Part shown: in pieces, positions 36,730 to 48,918 of the stretch | Position numbering within the stretch: the stretch's first letter is position 1 | How the letters are laid out: each line of letters begins with the position of its first letter | Source of the DNA: Siphonodentalium dalli | Taxonomy: Eukaryota > Mollusca > Scaphopoda > Gadilida > Siphonodentaliidae | Reading direction: 5' to 3' | Assembly: GCA_032622095.1 (NCBI GenBank) | Contig: CP136064.1 | Coordinates: forward strand, 256,971,863-257,035,862 | DNA: 64,000 nt | The notes under the pieces: generated by a model | What the model saw: only the letters and a program-made list of their open reading frames with translations | The model's database searches: none | What the model was told of the DNA's origin: nothing | Made by a program: the position numbers and the translations under genes

Positions 36730-37290
36730 CTTGGTGCCACCCTACAACACCCTTTATTTGACCTAAATCGGTCAAGGGACCGAGAAATGACATGTGTGCC
36801 CTTTTTAACCCACTCTGGACGCCGGTCATTTTAGATCGGGTGGGCGAGGGGGTGAATACATTGGCTTGGTGGCCACCCTGCAACACTCTTTGTTTGACCT
36901 AAATCGGTCAAGGGGCCTAGAAATGACATGGGTGCCATATATCAACACATGGATCGCGTGGGGTGTTGGAGGAGGCCATATGTGCCAACCTAGAAAACTC
37001 GTTGCTTGACCTAAGTATAACAATATTGATAATTATTGAGTTTAATTAGGATATCATTATGAATGTATCTTCAGAATCAATAAAAATTACAAGACAATAT
37101 ATGTGTACAAAAATAACAAGATAATGACAGGATTTAGACTGAAAGGCCATGAACTCACGATTTTCATTTCTGATCAATTAGTTATCAAATCACAATATCA
37201 ACACAATATCAACACAATATTTTAATTAGGAAATTTACACGCACACAAATATAATTTCAACACAAAGTGTCCCTTTTATAGGGTTTAACT
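36730..37290 (+). repeat. Dispersed repeat family B, copy 2
   Basis: Counterpart of 29,800-30,998 without its extra 730 bp. It carries two internal units of about 136 bp, each with TTTGACCTAAATCGGTCAAG and AGAAATGACATG. It continues with ACTTAAGTTG, where copy 1 instead enters the retroelement tail. Confidence 0.8.
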
Positions 37291-37441
37291 TAAGTTGAAA
37301 CTAAATCTTCTGATCAAGTAGTCTCAGAAGAACATATTAATATATAAAATTGACATAATGACATAAACAATAGTATATGTACAGCATTGTAACCAATCAG
37401 CTGCAACTGAATTACATCATCACTTTACCCAGACAGTCTCA

Positions 37442-37692
<251 letters not shown>

Positions 37693-40527
37693 TATTTCCA
37701 TTCCTTCCCGTCTGACCCCCCTCTACACTTAATGAAGAGTGGGCGCGAAAAAAAGGGAGCAAACTTAACAAACGCCATTGGGCTTGTTGTTTAATCCCTT
37801 TTCCAATCCAACAATCAATTATCCTATTCTGTTTTTATTGTCAACACTTTGTCAAATGTATATATGTTATTATGATTGGAATAAAATATGTTTACACTAA
37901 TATATAAGATGTAAAATTGTCAGCTGTGTTACATTTTGGTCACTTGTGTTACTCCCTTGGGTATCACCACTGACTGAGTAACATCACTGACTTCTTGAAT
38001 GTTTTCTGAACTATCCCCTTGGTAATAAATATGAATGATTTTCTAACTATTCTATATTTAACAAAACAACATTGTTTGTTAATAAAATGTAATATTTCAG
38101 ACATAAAATGTATACACATGGCTACTTGGGTATGAACACCACTGACATGTGAACTTCAATAAAATTAAAACTCAGATTTTGTTGTTATTTTTGGCACATG
38201 TACGGGAAGTTTTTCAATGACATCTTCTACTCTTCTTTCAAAGCATTATGGGATAGAATGATCGAATGAGAGTCACTCAATTCTGACCATGTCTTGAATA
38301 GGGTGGTGTCCCTTGTTATTCCTTGTAACATCACTGATTATTTAATAGATACCAACTATCTAATCAGCAACATATTGGGAAATTGCATCTTTTGGAGTAT
38401 TTACAGTGCTATTTATGAAGCAATTGTAAGGTGCTAGTTTAATATGAATAACTGACGTCGTATTCAAGCTAAAATTGTTAGAACTTTGGAGTACAGTTAA
38501 ATTTGAATTATAAGTCTTGCACAGGTAACACCACTGCCATATTAGAGATTTGGTTGATTTTTATTCTGACTAATCACGTGAGTCGTGACCACAACTTATT
38601 AACTTTACATATTATGTCTGGGCATGGTCAAACTATATCAGATCACATTTGGTGTAGTGACTATGCCTCTTATTGGTAACGAGCGCTGATTTACATATGC
38701 AATACATACTTAATAGAAGCACCCATATGGTTACAAGCAACTAATTATATAGAGTTACGCTTCTTGAATTTGTGTAGGGAAACTCGAGTCAGCATTAAAA
38801 AAAACCTGGCTGCTGATTGGTTGATTATCATTGAGGGAAATATCCCTAAGCGGGAACATAAAATCATAGCCTGCGTAATATGGCGATCATGTATGTTTGG
38901 ATGTCCAGGAAGAGTCTGGTGGGATCCCGATGTTATGGAAGGGGTCTGGGTATTTTTATGCTGCTGATTTTTGTGCAGTAAATGGTAGTTGTGGAAATGC
39001 AAGATTATCGTTTGAAAACAATACCGAAAAGGGCGCGTTTGACGTCACAGACTGGTGCAGCGGGTGACGTTCTAAGGGAAAATTGATCACTTGAAGTTCA
39101 AATAGGCTTAACCCATAGCCGGCGGGACTTCTAGTTAACACTGTCGCCTATGGGAAATAATTAGGTGTTTGTAACCATGTGCGTGGAATTTGCGGTTAGC
39201 TCACTGGTTGGCTGACATTGCCTTATAATATGTTTTCAAAGTAGTGGTATTCTCTGCATGATATTTGTTCGAGACTAACTTTCTAGATACTGTGGGTTCA
39301 TACATACTGCGTGGGATCTGCCTTACTTAGCAGTGGACCGCCAATTATCATTGGTTAACTTACTGCTGCATGGTGGCTACAAGAGTGAAAGACAAATTCT
39401 GTCACAACGCCGCGTGTATATTTGTCGGAACACGACAGTGAGATTGGTATGCCCCGTCATCGATACCATGAGTATCGGCATCAAGTCATAAAATTATCGG
39501 TTCCACTGTTATGATTACGAGGTAAAATAGATTCCATGTTGAGTTAACATTCGAACAGCGACATATATAGGAATTTCAACGACAAACCGGAAATAGCATT
39601 TATGACAGGCCAAGTATTACCATCGTAGCCAGTGTGTGGGAATTTTACTTCTATATAATCTGATAATCCGGTAAATTATTTTTGCATGACATGATAACGG
39701 AATTTCAATAAGCCAGAATGCATGGAATTATCCCGATCCTCACATCTTCGGGTGATCAATAAATTAACGATATTTGAATGTGACCAATATATACTGGTAT
39801 GTTGCTGGGGTTGTCCTTCATGGTTCTCGTTTAGGACGTCATTATACCAAGTATATCGCGGTGAATGATATATCATTTTGAAGACAGATTAATCGCGGAC
39901 ATGTCAGATGATTAATCACATTCAGGGGTTCACGCGTATGCCCGGGCTAAAAACGATACGGGACTCGATCCAAAAACAGCATCAACCCAACCGATATCAC
40001 AAGCTGTCTAACAAGGGAAATGTGATCTGATTTATATATATGGGAAAGTTTGCCAATTGCTTTCCGGGTTCGTACAATGGAGTAAATTCCTCAAAAATAA
40101 TAATTTCTGGCATGGAACACAAGAAGTAACGATTCGCCACACAGTGTGTGGTAGTTTCATACGGAATGGTGACTAATTATTTAATGTAGAAACTGAAGTG
40201 CACACCCTTGTGGTATAAATATTAGTTACATTTCCAGAATTGTCAACACTCTCCGTGATAATGAACAATAGCCGTTTGTCGTAATGCTTATAATACTGAA
40301 AATAAACACACATCTCTTCAATAGATTAGCACCCCATCTCATAATATTGAAGAGACGGTATATCGTACATTTTATGTAAGACTAATTTCTATGCTGCTAC
40401 CAAACCGGTTTCTTGGTAAAAAAAAAAATCCAAACTCCTTTAGTCGGCCATTTATAAATGGAATATGCTACCACACAATGCACAATATTAGTTTTCAGTA
40501 TGTTGTTGTTTGAATATATCTTAAACC
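37693..40527. other. Unassigned sequence
   Basis: No gene recognised. Words such as GTAACACCACTGAC and TAACATCACTGAC recur (about 37,948-38,540) and link to the sequence beside retroelement unit 2 at about 34,970-35,010. Open frames of up to 85 codons show no domain. Confidence 0.5.
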
Positions 40528-40577
40528 CCTGTCACACTCAGGCCGGCGCTTGCATTGCGCTGAAAAGGTACCAAAAT
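40528..40577 (+). repeat. Short repeat shared with 44,756-44,810
   Basis: TAAACCCCTGTCACACTC and GGCGCTTGCATTGCGCTGAA here match the right flank of the second Harbinger-like copy (44,754 onward) in the same orientation, with a 7-10-base length difference. It may be the end of another inverted-repeat family. Confidence 0.75.
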
Positions 40578-40993
40578 ATGAGTAACACGCAGGAGGAGCG
40601 CGGAAAACTGTCCAAAATTGTTAATAATAATCATACATTTAATTACACGCATTAGACATGGAATTAGTTTCAATGCGTTGGACAATTATTACCCCGATGA
40701 GCCTGAACATTCAGTAATCCATCTACTGCTCCCCGGGGACAGGGGGGAGGTACAGTCACAATGTGACTAGCATACTGACAAGATCTTTCACTGCTCATAA
40801 TCGGGTACGCTTGGGTGGAGCGAAACAGACACAGTACGAGTGACCTTGCTCGAAATTCGAACAGCGTGGGATCTCACAATTGCCCGCTAATCGATTTTTG
40901 GACAAGCCACTGTTGTTGTGGAACTCACTTTGGCCAGCTGGAGGCGCGAACGCATGCCGATGCGTTGACAGCAACACAAGTCCGACGCGCTAA

Positions 40994-43198
40994 GGGTATA
41001 TTCTCATTGCACACGCGCGTGCGATTAATCGCAGCGTTTTTTAAGGTCGATCGGCTCTATATGTGTGTTCGATGGCATTCCTTCCTCCCACTTCTAAGAG
41101 TTCCCCCAATAGGGGTGGGGGTCTGACGAACACATTCATACACAGGTCTAGGGTAGGTTGGAGGATGATAAAGTACTTTCGGTTGGGGGTGACCACACAC
41201 AGGCCTATATATGCTGACACATTAACTTTAATTTTCCTCAGTTATATTTACTCAGGTATAAGTTGAGTATAACGAGCCATGCCATCAAAATGACATAAGT
41301 TTTGAGGACACAATTATATCTAGCTAATTATTAATTAGAAATAGAGGGTTCAATTCCATGTAGTTGGGCATAAATATGCATATTTTATTCCAGCTTGAAA
41401 CGTATATAACACTATATAGTACGATCACAACCCAGATTACAGAAGTTTTATGTATATAACTGTTATTATCACTCAAGATTATCAAAAGTGTACGATTCAA
41501 GTGGTTGAATTAGATCTTTCAACATTTTACCTTATAGTTAGCTAGGTCTGGCAAAAATCGTCTTTCTGAATAAAGCTCATTTAAAACATTTGTACTCAAA
41601 CATATGATATCCAGTAAAAATTATGGGGAAAGAGGGAATGAGACCCCAATTTGTTGGGAGAAAAACAAATAGATTTGCATGTAGGGAGGATGGTAGACCC
41701 ATGGTTGGGAGGGATTTTTATGTTCAACCTTGTGTATGAACGTTTTATTTTTCGGACCCCCTCCCCCATCACCGAGTGCTCATTTGTATAGCCGCTGGCA
41801 ACAGCGACAACGCGGTACTATAATTGACGAACCACCATTCAAATAGAATAAGTGATGGGACTCAGAATTCGACCTTAAGAGTCACACACTCATCGTTTCA
41901 GGTCGAATTCTGTCGCCAGGACGCTGTTCGCATGCATGAGCAATTGATTTCAATTTGATCGCCATTGGCGGCTTATCATCAGTGATCGCACATGCTAAAC
42001 GGCACATTACTATCAATCTATATATTCACAATCTTCGGTACATTAACTTTAATTTTCCTCAGTTAGATTTACTCAGGTATAAGTTGAGTATAACTAGCCA
42101 TGCCATCAAAATGACATAAGTTTTGAGGACAAAATTTATATCTAGCTAATTATAATTAAAAATAGAGGGTTCAATTCCATGTAGTATTGGGCATAAATAT
42201 GCATATTTTATTCCAGCTTGAAACGAAAATAACACTATATAGTACGACCACAACCCAGATTACAGGAGTTTTATGCATATTATTGTTATTATCACTCAAT
42301 ATTATCAAAAGTGTACGATTAAAGTGGTTGAATTAGATCTTTCAAAATTTTACGTTATAGTTAGCTATAGGTCTGACAAAATCGTCTTTCTGAATAAAGC
42401 TCATTTAAAACAGAGGGGATGAGACCCCAGTTTGTTGATGGAAAAACAAATAGATTTGCATGCAGGGAGGATGGTAGACCCATGGTTGGGAGGGATTTTT
42501 ATGTTAACCCTGTGTATGAACGTTTTTTTCTCTTCAGCCCCCCCCCCTCCACCATCACCGAGTGCTCATTTGTATAGCCGCTGGCAACAGTGACAACGCG
42601 GTACTATAATTGACGAACCACTATTCAATTATAATAAGTGGTGGGACTCAGAATTCGACCTTAAGAGTCACACACGCATCGTTTAAGGTCTCATTCTGTC
42701 GCCAGGACGCTGTTCGCATGAGCGATTGATTTCAATTTGATCGTCATCATTCGGCGGCTTATATTATCATCAATGATCGCACATGCTAAACGGCACATTA
42801 CTATCATGCACTCTATATATTCACAATGTTGGGTACAGTTTTGCGCGAGACAGACGGGTAAAATAATTCGATTGAATTCTACAAAAATCACCACGGATGC
42901 TAGCTATACGTAGGAAACTTCTTTCCAAGCCATTTCCTTCCCGTACATTTATTATTTTATCGCCCATCAGTTATGAGAATGACTGTACCCGGATAGTATA
43001 TGTGACCGAGTGAACCATGCCATTCTCTGTAACGGCTATCTCAATGACGAGGTTGATTGCAATAATGATTGGTCACGAATAGGACGTGGCTGATTGAGGA
43101 AGATAATTGATCACGAATCGCTCTGCGTTAATATGTTTACACGCACCTTAAAAAACGCTACGATTAATCGCACGCGCGTGTGCAATGAGAATAGACCC
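40994..43198 (+). mobile_element. TAA-flanked PIF/Harbinger-like element A
   Basis: The ends read GGG(T)CTATTCTCATTGCAC and its inverse, extending about 55 bp through CACGCGCGTGCGATTAATCG and CAGCGTTTTTTAAGGT. TAA lies outside both ends (40,991-40,993 and 43,199-43,201). A 3-bp TAA/TTA duplication is typical of PIF/Harbinger (established knowledge). Inside, a segment of about 821 bp is duplicated in tandem. There is no transposase, so it is non-autonomous. Confidence 0.75.
41220..42860 (+). repeat. 821-bp tandem duplication inside element A
   Basis: ATTAACTTTAATTTTCCTCA starts copies at 41,221 and 42,042. Matching blocks follow in the same order (ATGCATATTTTATTCCAGCT, GTTGGGAGGGATTTTTATGT, GACGAACCAC, GTCGCCAGGACGCTGTTCGC) with a few percent divergence and small indels. 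Confidence 0.88.
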
Positions 43199-43201
43199 TA
43201 A

Positions 43202-43406
43202 CCACCGGACCACGGAGCTCCACTACACAAAGTATGCTCCTATTGCGTTCCTACTTTATCAAATCTCACGCTCTCGCTGTGCTTTATCTAGTCCTTGGTG
43301 CGCTCAAGTTGCTGTTATGTGTTGCTAGTACGTTCTCAATAAGTTTGCAAAACGTTCTCTGTGCGGGCGCGGAGAGTATAAATAGCGTCTCCTGCGTTCT
43401 CCAGTC
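43202..43406 (+). other. Spacer between two head-to-head elements
   Basis: About 205 bp of unique sequence separate the two inverted copies. It contains a TATAAATA at about 43,377-43,384 downstream of a GC-rich block. This could be a promoter by composition, but no transcript or gene follows and the element intervenes. Confidence 0.35.
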
Positions 43407-43409
43407 TAA

Positions 43410-44752
43410 GGGTCTATTCTCATTGCACACGCGCGTGCGATTAATCGCAGCGTTTTTTTAAGGTGCGTGTTAACATAACGCAGAGCGATTCGTGATCAAT
43501 TACCTTCCTCAAACAACCACATCCTATTCGTGACCAATCATCTTATGCAATCAACCTCGTCATCGAGATAGCCGTTACAGAGAATGGCATGGTTCACTCG
43601 GTCACATATACTATCCGGGTACAGTCATTCTCATAACTGATGGGCGATAAAATAATAAATGAAGTACGGAAAGGAAATGGCTTGGAAATAAGTTTCCAAC
43701 GTATAGCTAGCATCAGTGGTGAATTTTGTAGAATTCAATCAAATTATATTACCTGTCAGTCTCGCGCAAAACTGTACCCAAGATTGTGAATATATAGATT
43801 GATAGCAATGTGCCGTTTAGCATGTGCGATCACTGATGATAAGCTGCCGATGACGATCAAATTGAAATCAATCGCTCATGCGAACAGCATCCTGGCGACA
43901 GAATAAGACCTGAAACGATGCGGGTGTGACTCTTAAGGTCGAATTCTGAGTCCCATCACTTATTCTATTTTGAATGGTGGTTCGTCAATTATAGTACCGC
44001 GTTTTCACTGTTGCCAGCGGCTATACAAATGAGCACTCGATTATGGGGAGGGGGTCTGAAAAAAAAACGTTCTTACACAGGGTTGAACATAAAAATCCCT
44101 GAATCCTCACAACCATGGGTCTACCATCCTCCCTACATGCAAATCTATTTGTTCTTCCTCCAATAAATTGGGGTCTCATCCCCTCTTTCCCCATAATTTT
44201 TACTGGATATCATATGTTTGAGTACAACTGTTTTAAATGAGCTTTATTCAGAAAGACGAATTTTGTCAGACCTAGCTAACTATAAAGTAAAATTTTGAAA
44301 GATCTAATTCAACCACTTGAATCGTACACCTTTGATAATCTTGAGAGATAATAACAAATATGCATATTTATGCCCAACTACATGGAATTGAACCCTCTAT
44401 TTCTAAGTATAATAGCTAGATATAAATTGTGACCTCAAAACTTATGTCATTTTGATGGCATGGCTCGTCATACTCAACTTATACCTGAGTAAATCTAACT
44501 GAGGAACATTAAAGTTAATGTGTCAGCATGTATATATATATATGTGTGGTCACCCCCAACCAAAAGTACTTTATCATCCTCCAACCTACCCTAGCCCTGT
44601 GTATGAATGCGTTCGTCAGACCCCAACCCATGCATATTGGGGGAACTCTTAGCATTGGGAGGAAGGAATGCAATCGAACACACATATAGAGCCGCTCGAC
44701 CTTAAAAAACGCTGCGATTAATCGCACGCGCGTGTGCAATGAGAATAGACCC
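43410..44752 (-). mobile_element. TAA-flanked PIF/Harbinger-like element B, inverted copy
   Basis: Same termini as element A, with TAA at 43,407-43,409 and 44,753-44,755. It carries one copy of the segment that is doubled in A, in reverse orientation. A few percent divergence from A and small indels show independent ageing. Confidence 0.75.
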
Positions 44753-44756
44753 TAAA

Positions 44757-45340
44757 CCACTGTCACACTCCGCTGCGATCAGGACGGCGCTTGCATTGCG
44801 CTGAAAAATTATCAAAGCGCCAAGCAAAGCGCACTAAGGTATCCAAGAACTGGCTAGGACGGGAGTTAAAGACATATTATGTACTTGTTCGGGTGCATGA
44901 AACTGATAAGTTAGTATTCAAGAACTATGCCAATTGGAGGAATGCAACATTCTACTAACACCGCCGAAAATCTTAAGCAAATCGACCGTACCACTCCATA
45001 GAAAACATCGTCTGAACTACGCTCAATAGTAAATATTTACTACTCGATTCGGGACGCATCTATCGGCAATAAACTAACGAAAACGATTTCACCATCGAGA
45101 GTCACTGCATTTAATTAATACATACGATGACAGGGTATGTGTTGTCAATTTAGATATAATATTTGTAAAAAATAACTACTTTGAACAAGATTATTCTCCA
45201 TTTCTATTTGATCACCCTACTGGACTGTTTCACATCACTTTAAAACAATTTAGGCGTGTTTTGTGTTTATGTGGCTTGATTTGTAATAGACACTGATTCG
45301 CTTTGGTTCACTAATTCAACATTAACGTCTCTTTTTTCAG
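44757..45340. other. Unassigned sequence; end of an upstream intron
   Basis: It begins with the short repeat matching 40,528. No exon of the CLCN6-like gene was found here. It ends in a pyrimidine tract CTCTTTTTTCAG that serves as the splice acceptor at 45,340. Confidence 0.5.
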
Positions 45341-45466
45341 GACGTCACAGATTACATGAACACAAGCCCATACACCGTGTATGATGTTACACCTGTACAA
45401 CAGGTATTCCACCTTTTTAGGAGCATGGGACTTCGCCATCTACCTGTAATCACACATACGGGCCAG
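45341..45466 (+). CDS. CLCN6: CLC-6-type chloride/proton exchanger, penultimate exon (CBS2, first part)
   Basis: A 126-bp, 42-codon exon bounded by TTTTTTCAG and GTGAGT. It encodes the start of a CBS domain: DYMNTSPYTV, then QVFHLFRSMGLRHLPVI, ending HTGQ. This Met-Asn-x-Ser-Pro and LFRxMGLRHLPV pattern is characteristic of the second CBS domain of the CLC-6/CLC-7 branch of intracellular chloride/proton exchangers, which act in late endosomes and lysosomes. The continuation in the next exon favours CLC-6. Upstream exons, including the channel core, were not identified and probably lie before this window or in very long repeat-filled introns. Phase 0 at both ends is inferred from the reading frame. 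Confidence 0.85.
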
Positions 45467-45659
45467 GTGAGTTTTTTCTTGAAGCGACATACAAAACCTT
45501 CAAACATCAAATTAACCATATAATAATAACATTCATTGGAACAAAATAGGACAAAATATATATGATATATACTTGTACACGAATTGCGTAATTCATATTC
45601 ATCGGAAAGACGCATTGGGGTATAACAAAATTTATCAAAACAATTCAAATGAGTCCCAT

Positions 45660-45745
45660 CAGACATCTTGGATTTCAGCCCAATTTTTATTGGAGAATTG
45701 TTTTGAATTTTACTGCCATTTTTATAATCACCTCCAGATAATTAT
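45660..45745 (+). repeat. Dispersed repeat family A, fragment
   Basis: CATCTTGGATTTCAG, TTTTTATTGGAGAATTGTTTTG and ATAATCACCTCCAGAT-like blocks match the family core at 14,115-14,340. Confidence 0.7.
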
Positions 45746-46627
45746 GATTATTATATTTTCAGTAACTTTTTCTGCCATAATAATAATCGTATCCCCACTC
45801 CCGGAAGTGCCACGATGTTATCCTACTCACATAGGTTTATCCCACTCCCAGAGGTTTATCCTACTCCCAGCGATGACGGACTATTTATCCCAACCTCGCA
45901 CGTTCCGAATGACGTAATTCGAAGTGCACGTTTTGGGTTACTCCCCTTACACCAAAATAATTGTCTCAGTTCCAGTGCATAGTCAGATAACACAAAATAC
46001 ACCACCAAATACACAGACCACAAATGTGTTATCGACATCAAATTCCAGCTCAGTGAATTTGCAGGATCAACACCAACTGGGAAACATTTTTGGTTACGCT
46101 ACACTTCGGAATCCAAAGATCGAAATCGTGATAAACAATTGTTCCCACCAAGAAAATGAAAACAGTGTTGAAATCCACTTCAGTATCTTCAAGCAGTTCC
46201 ACTTCAAATTCCACTGATATTCGAGTGCATATTCCAAATGAAAGTGAGCAGTGATATCTCATAGAACTAGGAAGGCTTATCCACACAATGACATTCCAAA
46301 CAGTTACTAATTTAATCAATAAAGTTTGTTGTTTGTTTGAAAAATTCCTCCGAAAAATCCCCTTTGAAGTTGGTGGCAATAGGAGAAATCAGTCAATGAA
46401 ATGACGTCACGTTCCTTATACGGGGTAAAATACTATGGCGCGCGCGGCTATAGTAAAAAATTCATGAATGAGTGACGTAATCGATTTACCTTATTTGGGT
46501 TGTTATCTTATCATTGCGCGTAATTTAACGAAAAACATTTAGGTCAATATTCAGAATCGGAACATCTCATCAATTCATTTTATTAGAGTTTTGTCGTGAC
46601 AAACTGTTGTGGAAAATATAATAAACA

Positions 46628-46778
46628 CAATAGTTAACTGTCATCAGCGACGAACGAAGTTTCTCCTCTCGTGAGATGCGAGGATTATTTTTCACTCGGC
46701 TAACGCCTCGTGAAAAATAATCCTGCGCATCTCACTCGAGGAGAAACTTCGTTCCTCGCTGATGACAGTTAACTATTG
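46628..46778. mobile_element. 151-bp near-perfect hairpin in the intron
   Basis: Arms of about 65-70 bp start CAATAGTTAACTGTCATCAG and contain GAAGTTTCTCCTC and GGATTATTTTTCAC. They are mirrored with a few mismatches around a short GC-rich loop (GGCTAACGCC). It resembles the palindrome at 11,947-12,111 in size and in sharing GTTAACTGTCAT-like sequence near its ends. Confidence 0.88.
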
Positions 46779-46814
46779 TATATGTATTCGAATTTGAAAT
46801 TGTTTCGATGTAAA

Positions 46815-47580
46815 TATGGCCGACGATATCCATCTTGGATTTCACATTTGAATTCATCCATTGGCACATTCTACAGAACACACACTCGTCCGATCATACC
46901 AATCTTCATATGGATCTTCGAGGTGAACTCTAGATGGGAGCTTACCATTTTTTTCTCCGAATTATGTGTAAAAACATGGCTACCAGCGGCCATCTTTGAT
47001 TTTACTCTTTATATGACTAAAACGTTTAGCACATCCTATATGGCACGCCTCACATCCGATCATGACCAAACTGCATATGGATCTTCTGTGTAACCTTTAG
47101 ATGGATGTCATATAATTGTTCCGAATTTCGTTGAAAAACATTGCCGCCAGCGGCCATCTTTGATTTTACTCTTTGTATGACTAAATCCTTCGGCGCACAC
47201 TAAGGCCACCTCCCTCATCCGATCATCACCAAACTTCATATGATCTTCGACAGGGTGACCTCTAGATAGGAGCCATCAATTTTTGTCCGAAATGTGTTTT
47301 AAAACATGGCTGTCATCTTGGATTTCAAATTTGAATCCATCAGCACACACTGCAGCCCGCATTTACTGGAGAATTATATACATGAATGTATGTTTTATTT
47401 AGAATCATCTCTAGATGGTAGCTATCGAATTTGAACAAATTTCGATGATACTATGGCCGCTGGTGGCCATCTTGGATTATTACTCTTCGCATGACTTTAG
47501 GCACACTCCACGGACGGGAGATATCAACTTTCTTTGAATTTCATTGGAAAACAGGGTCTCCAGTGGCCACCTTGGATTTT
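46815..47580 (+). repeat. Family A tandem array in the intron
   Basis: About four or five diverged units of roughly 160 bp, each with GCGGCCATCTTTGATTTTAC, ATGACTAAATCCTT, GATCTTCGA-GGTGACCTCTAGAT and TTTCGTTGAAAAACAT-like blocks. Equivalent points lie at 46,986 and 47,150. This is the largest copy of the family in the window. Confidence 0.85.
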
Positions 47581-48810
47581 ATTATATATATACATCTCTT
47601 CGTGTTGACATCTATTATTACTAGACATTTCTACTTTCGCATTCCTAATCGCTCCATTGAATGTAACACATGAAATTACCCGCCCCCCCCCAACCCACCT
47701 TTTTTCAATTTGAGCTACACATTCATTTGCCAAAGGACGATTAATAACGATCTTTGTATTGTCATATATAGTAGGGCCAATTGGGTACCACGTGCTGCCC
47801 CCCACCCAGGACCTAACTAATCCACAACACTCGTTTTCTTCCTTTATGGTGTGTCCCTAACTTTTAAAGATGGTCTTACAACAACATGATTTTTATAAAT
47901 CTCTCTCTCTCTCTCTCTCTCTTTATTAATAATTGCGCTGAACGCAACCCCCCCCCCCCCCCCCCCCCCCCCCCAGCGAACTCGCATCTTCGGGACCTGC
48001 TACGTCGACACCACATGTCACATCATGTATAATTTATGTTTAGCGTAATGTCAATGACTATCTACCGAAATATCAATGCCGTAATCACCCTCATTGTATT
48101 ATCCCTGTGGGTCCCTACGAGGATAAGAACTATGCTACGGCTACGCCCCTTCCCCACCATGCTCAAACTTGTTTGACCCCCCCCCCCCCCAATTTTGTGT
48201 ATCTTTCGCCGCCCCTGTACATTTCTTTTTAATATTTATCAACGATCCTTCCAAACTTATTGTATATCTGTACTTTAATTTTGCGTATCACGTATAACGT
48301 TAGCATCATTGGCATCAGTATGAAATTTCGACGCTGTGAGAGCTTGTACATAATTGATATTATAGTGTTATCTATCCCCATTTAACCTTGAACGCATCAG
48401 AAAAGTGGTACCCCAGGTGTCGGTGCTGTCCATGGTGTCTGTTTTCGAAATTTTGGAACAATTTATCCTAGAATTTTGTACAATAAATTGGCAAATATAT
48501 CTTTTATCCGATCAATGGGCGTTGGAATTTTAAGAACGGTTCAGGTGTTTGTGAATTATCCCCGTTAGAAGTGAGGAGGTATACAATTCTGTGATCTCCC
48601 TTGTAAGGTATGATATCTATATATAGCTATGCCTGTTTTTTAAATGGCGCGCTCGGCTTAAATTTATATATTTTTTAATTTATATTTTTACTCGTTTTTA
48701 ACAATATGCCCCTTTGATCAAGAGAATCTTCCATGAAGCGCAAAACGAAGACGTGAGTACATGGCGTGAGTACATGGCGTGAGTACATGTCAATTAACTT
48801 TCTTTTATAG

Positions 48811-48918
48811 TTGGTGGGGATGATCACTCGACATGATTTGACACACGAACATTTAGAAGCACGACTGAAACAGCACGGACGTGGGGCGGTGGAACTCACA
48901 TCTAGCTATATACATTGA
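48811..48918 (+). CDS. CLCN6: CLC-6-type chloride/proton exchanger, terminal exon (CBS2 end and C-terminus)
   Basis: Begins after TTTTATAG and runs 35 codons to TGA at 48,916-48,918. It reads LVGMITRHDLTHEHLEARL then KQHGRGAV and a short tail. Joined in frame to the previous exon it completes the CBS domain; the GMITRHxLTxExLxARLxQH ending is the typical C-terminus of CLC-6 rather than CLC-7 (family knowledge). The protein extends about ten residues beyond the usual stop, and these last codons resemble the minisatellite that follows, suggesting the native end was overwritten. Confidence 0.85.
   Translation: MVGMITRHDLTHEHLEARLKQHGRGAVELTSSYIH

Larger units (their letters stand above)
45467..48810 (+). 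other. Last intron of the CLCN6-like gene, repeat-rich
   Basis: A 3,344-bp GT...AG intron (GTGAGT at the donor, CTTTCTTTTATAG at the acceptor). It holds a family A fragment (45,660-45,745), a long hairpin (46,628-46,778), a family A tandem array (46,815-47,580), a (TC)n run (47,900-47,922), C-runs of more than 10 bases (47,950-47,983 and 48,178-48,190) and a triplicated GTGAGTACATG word at 48,754-48,790 just before the acceptor. Open frames inside are repeat-derived. Confidence 0.8.

Noticed and set aside
41340-41365. tRNA-like T-loop word GGTTCAATTCC
   Set aside because: No acceptor, D or anticodon stems around it, and it repeats within the Harbinger-like duplication.
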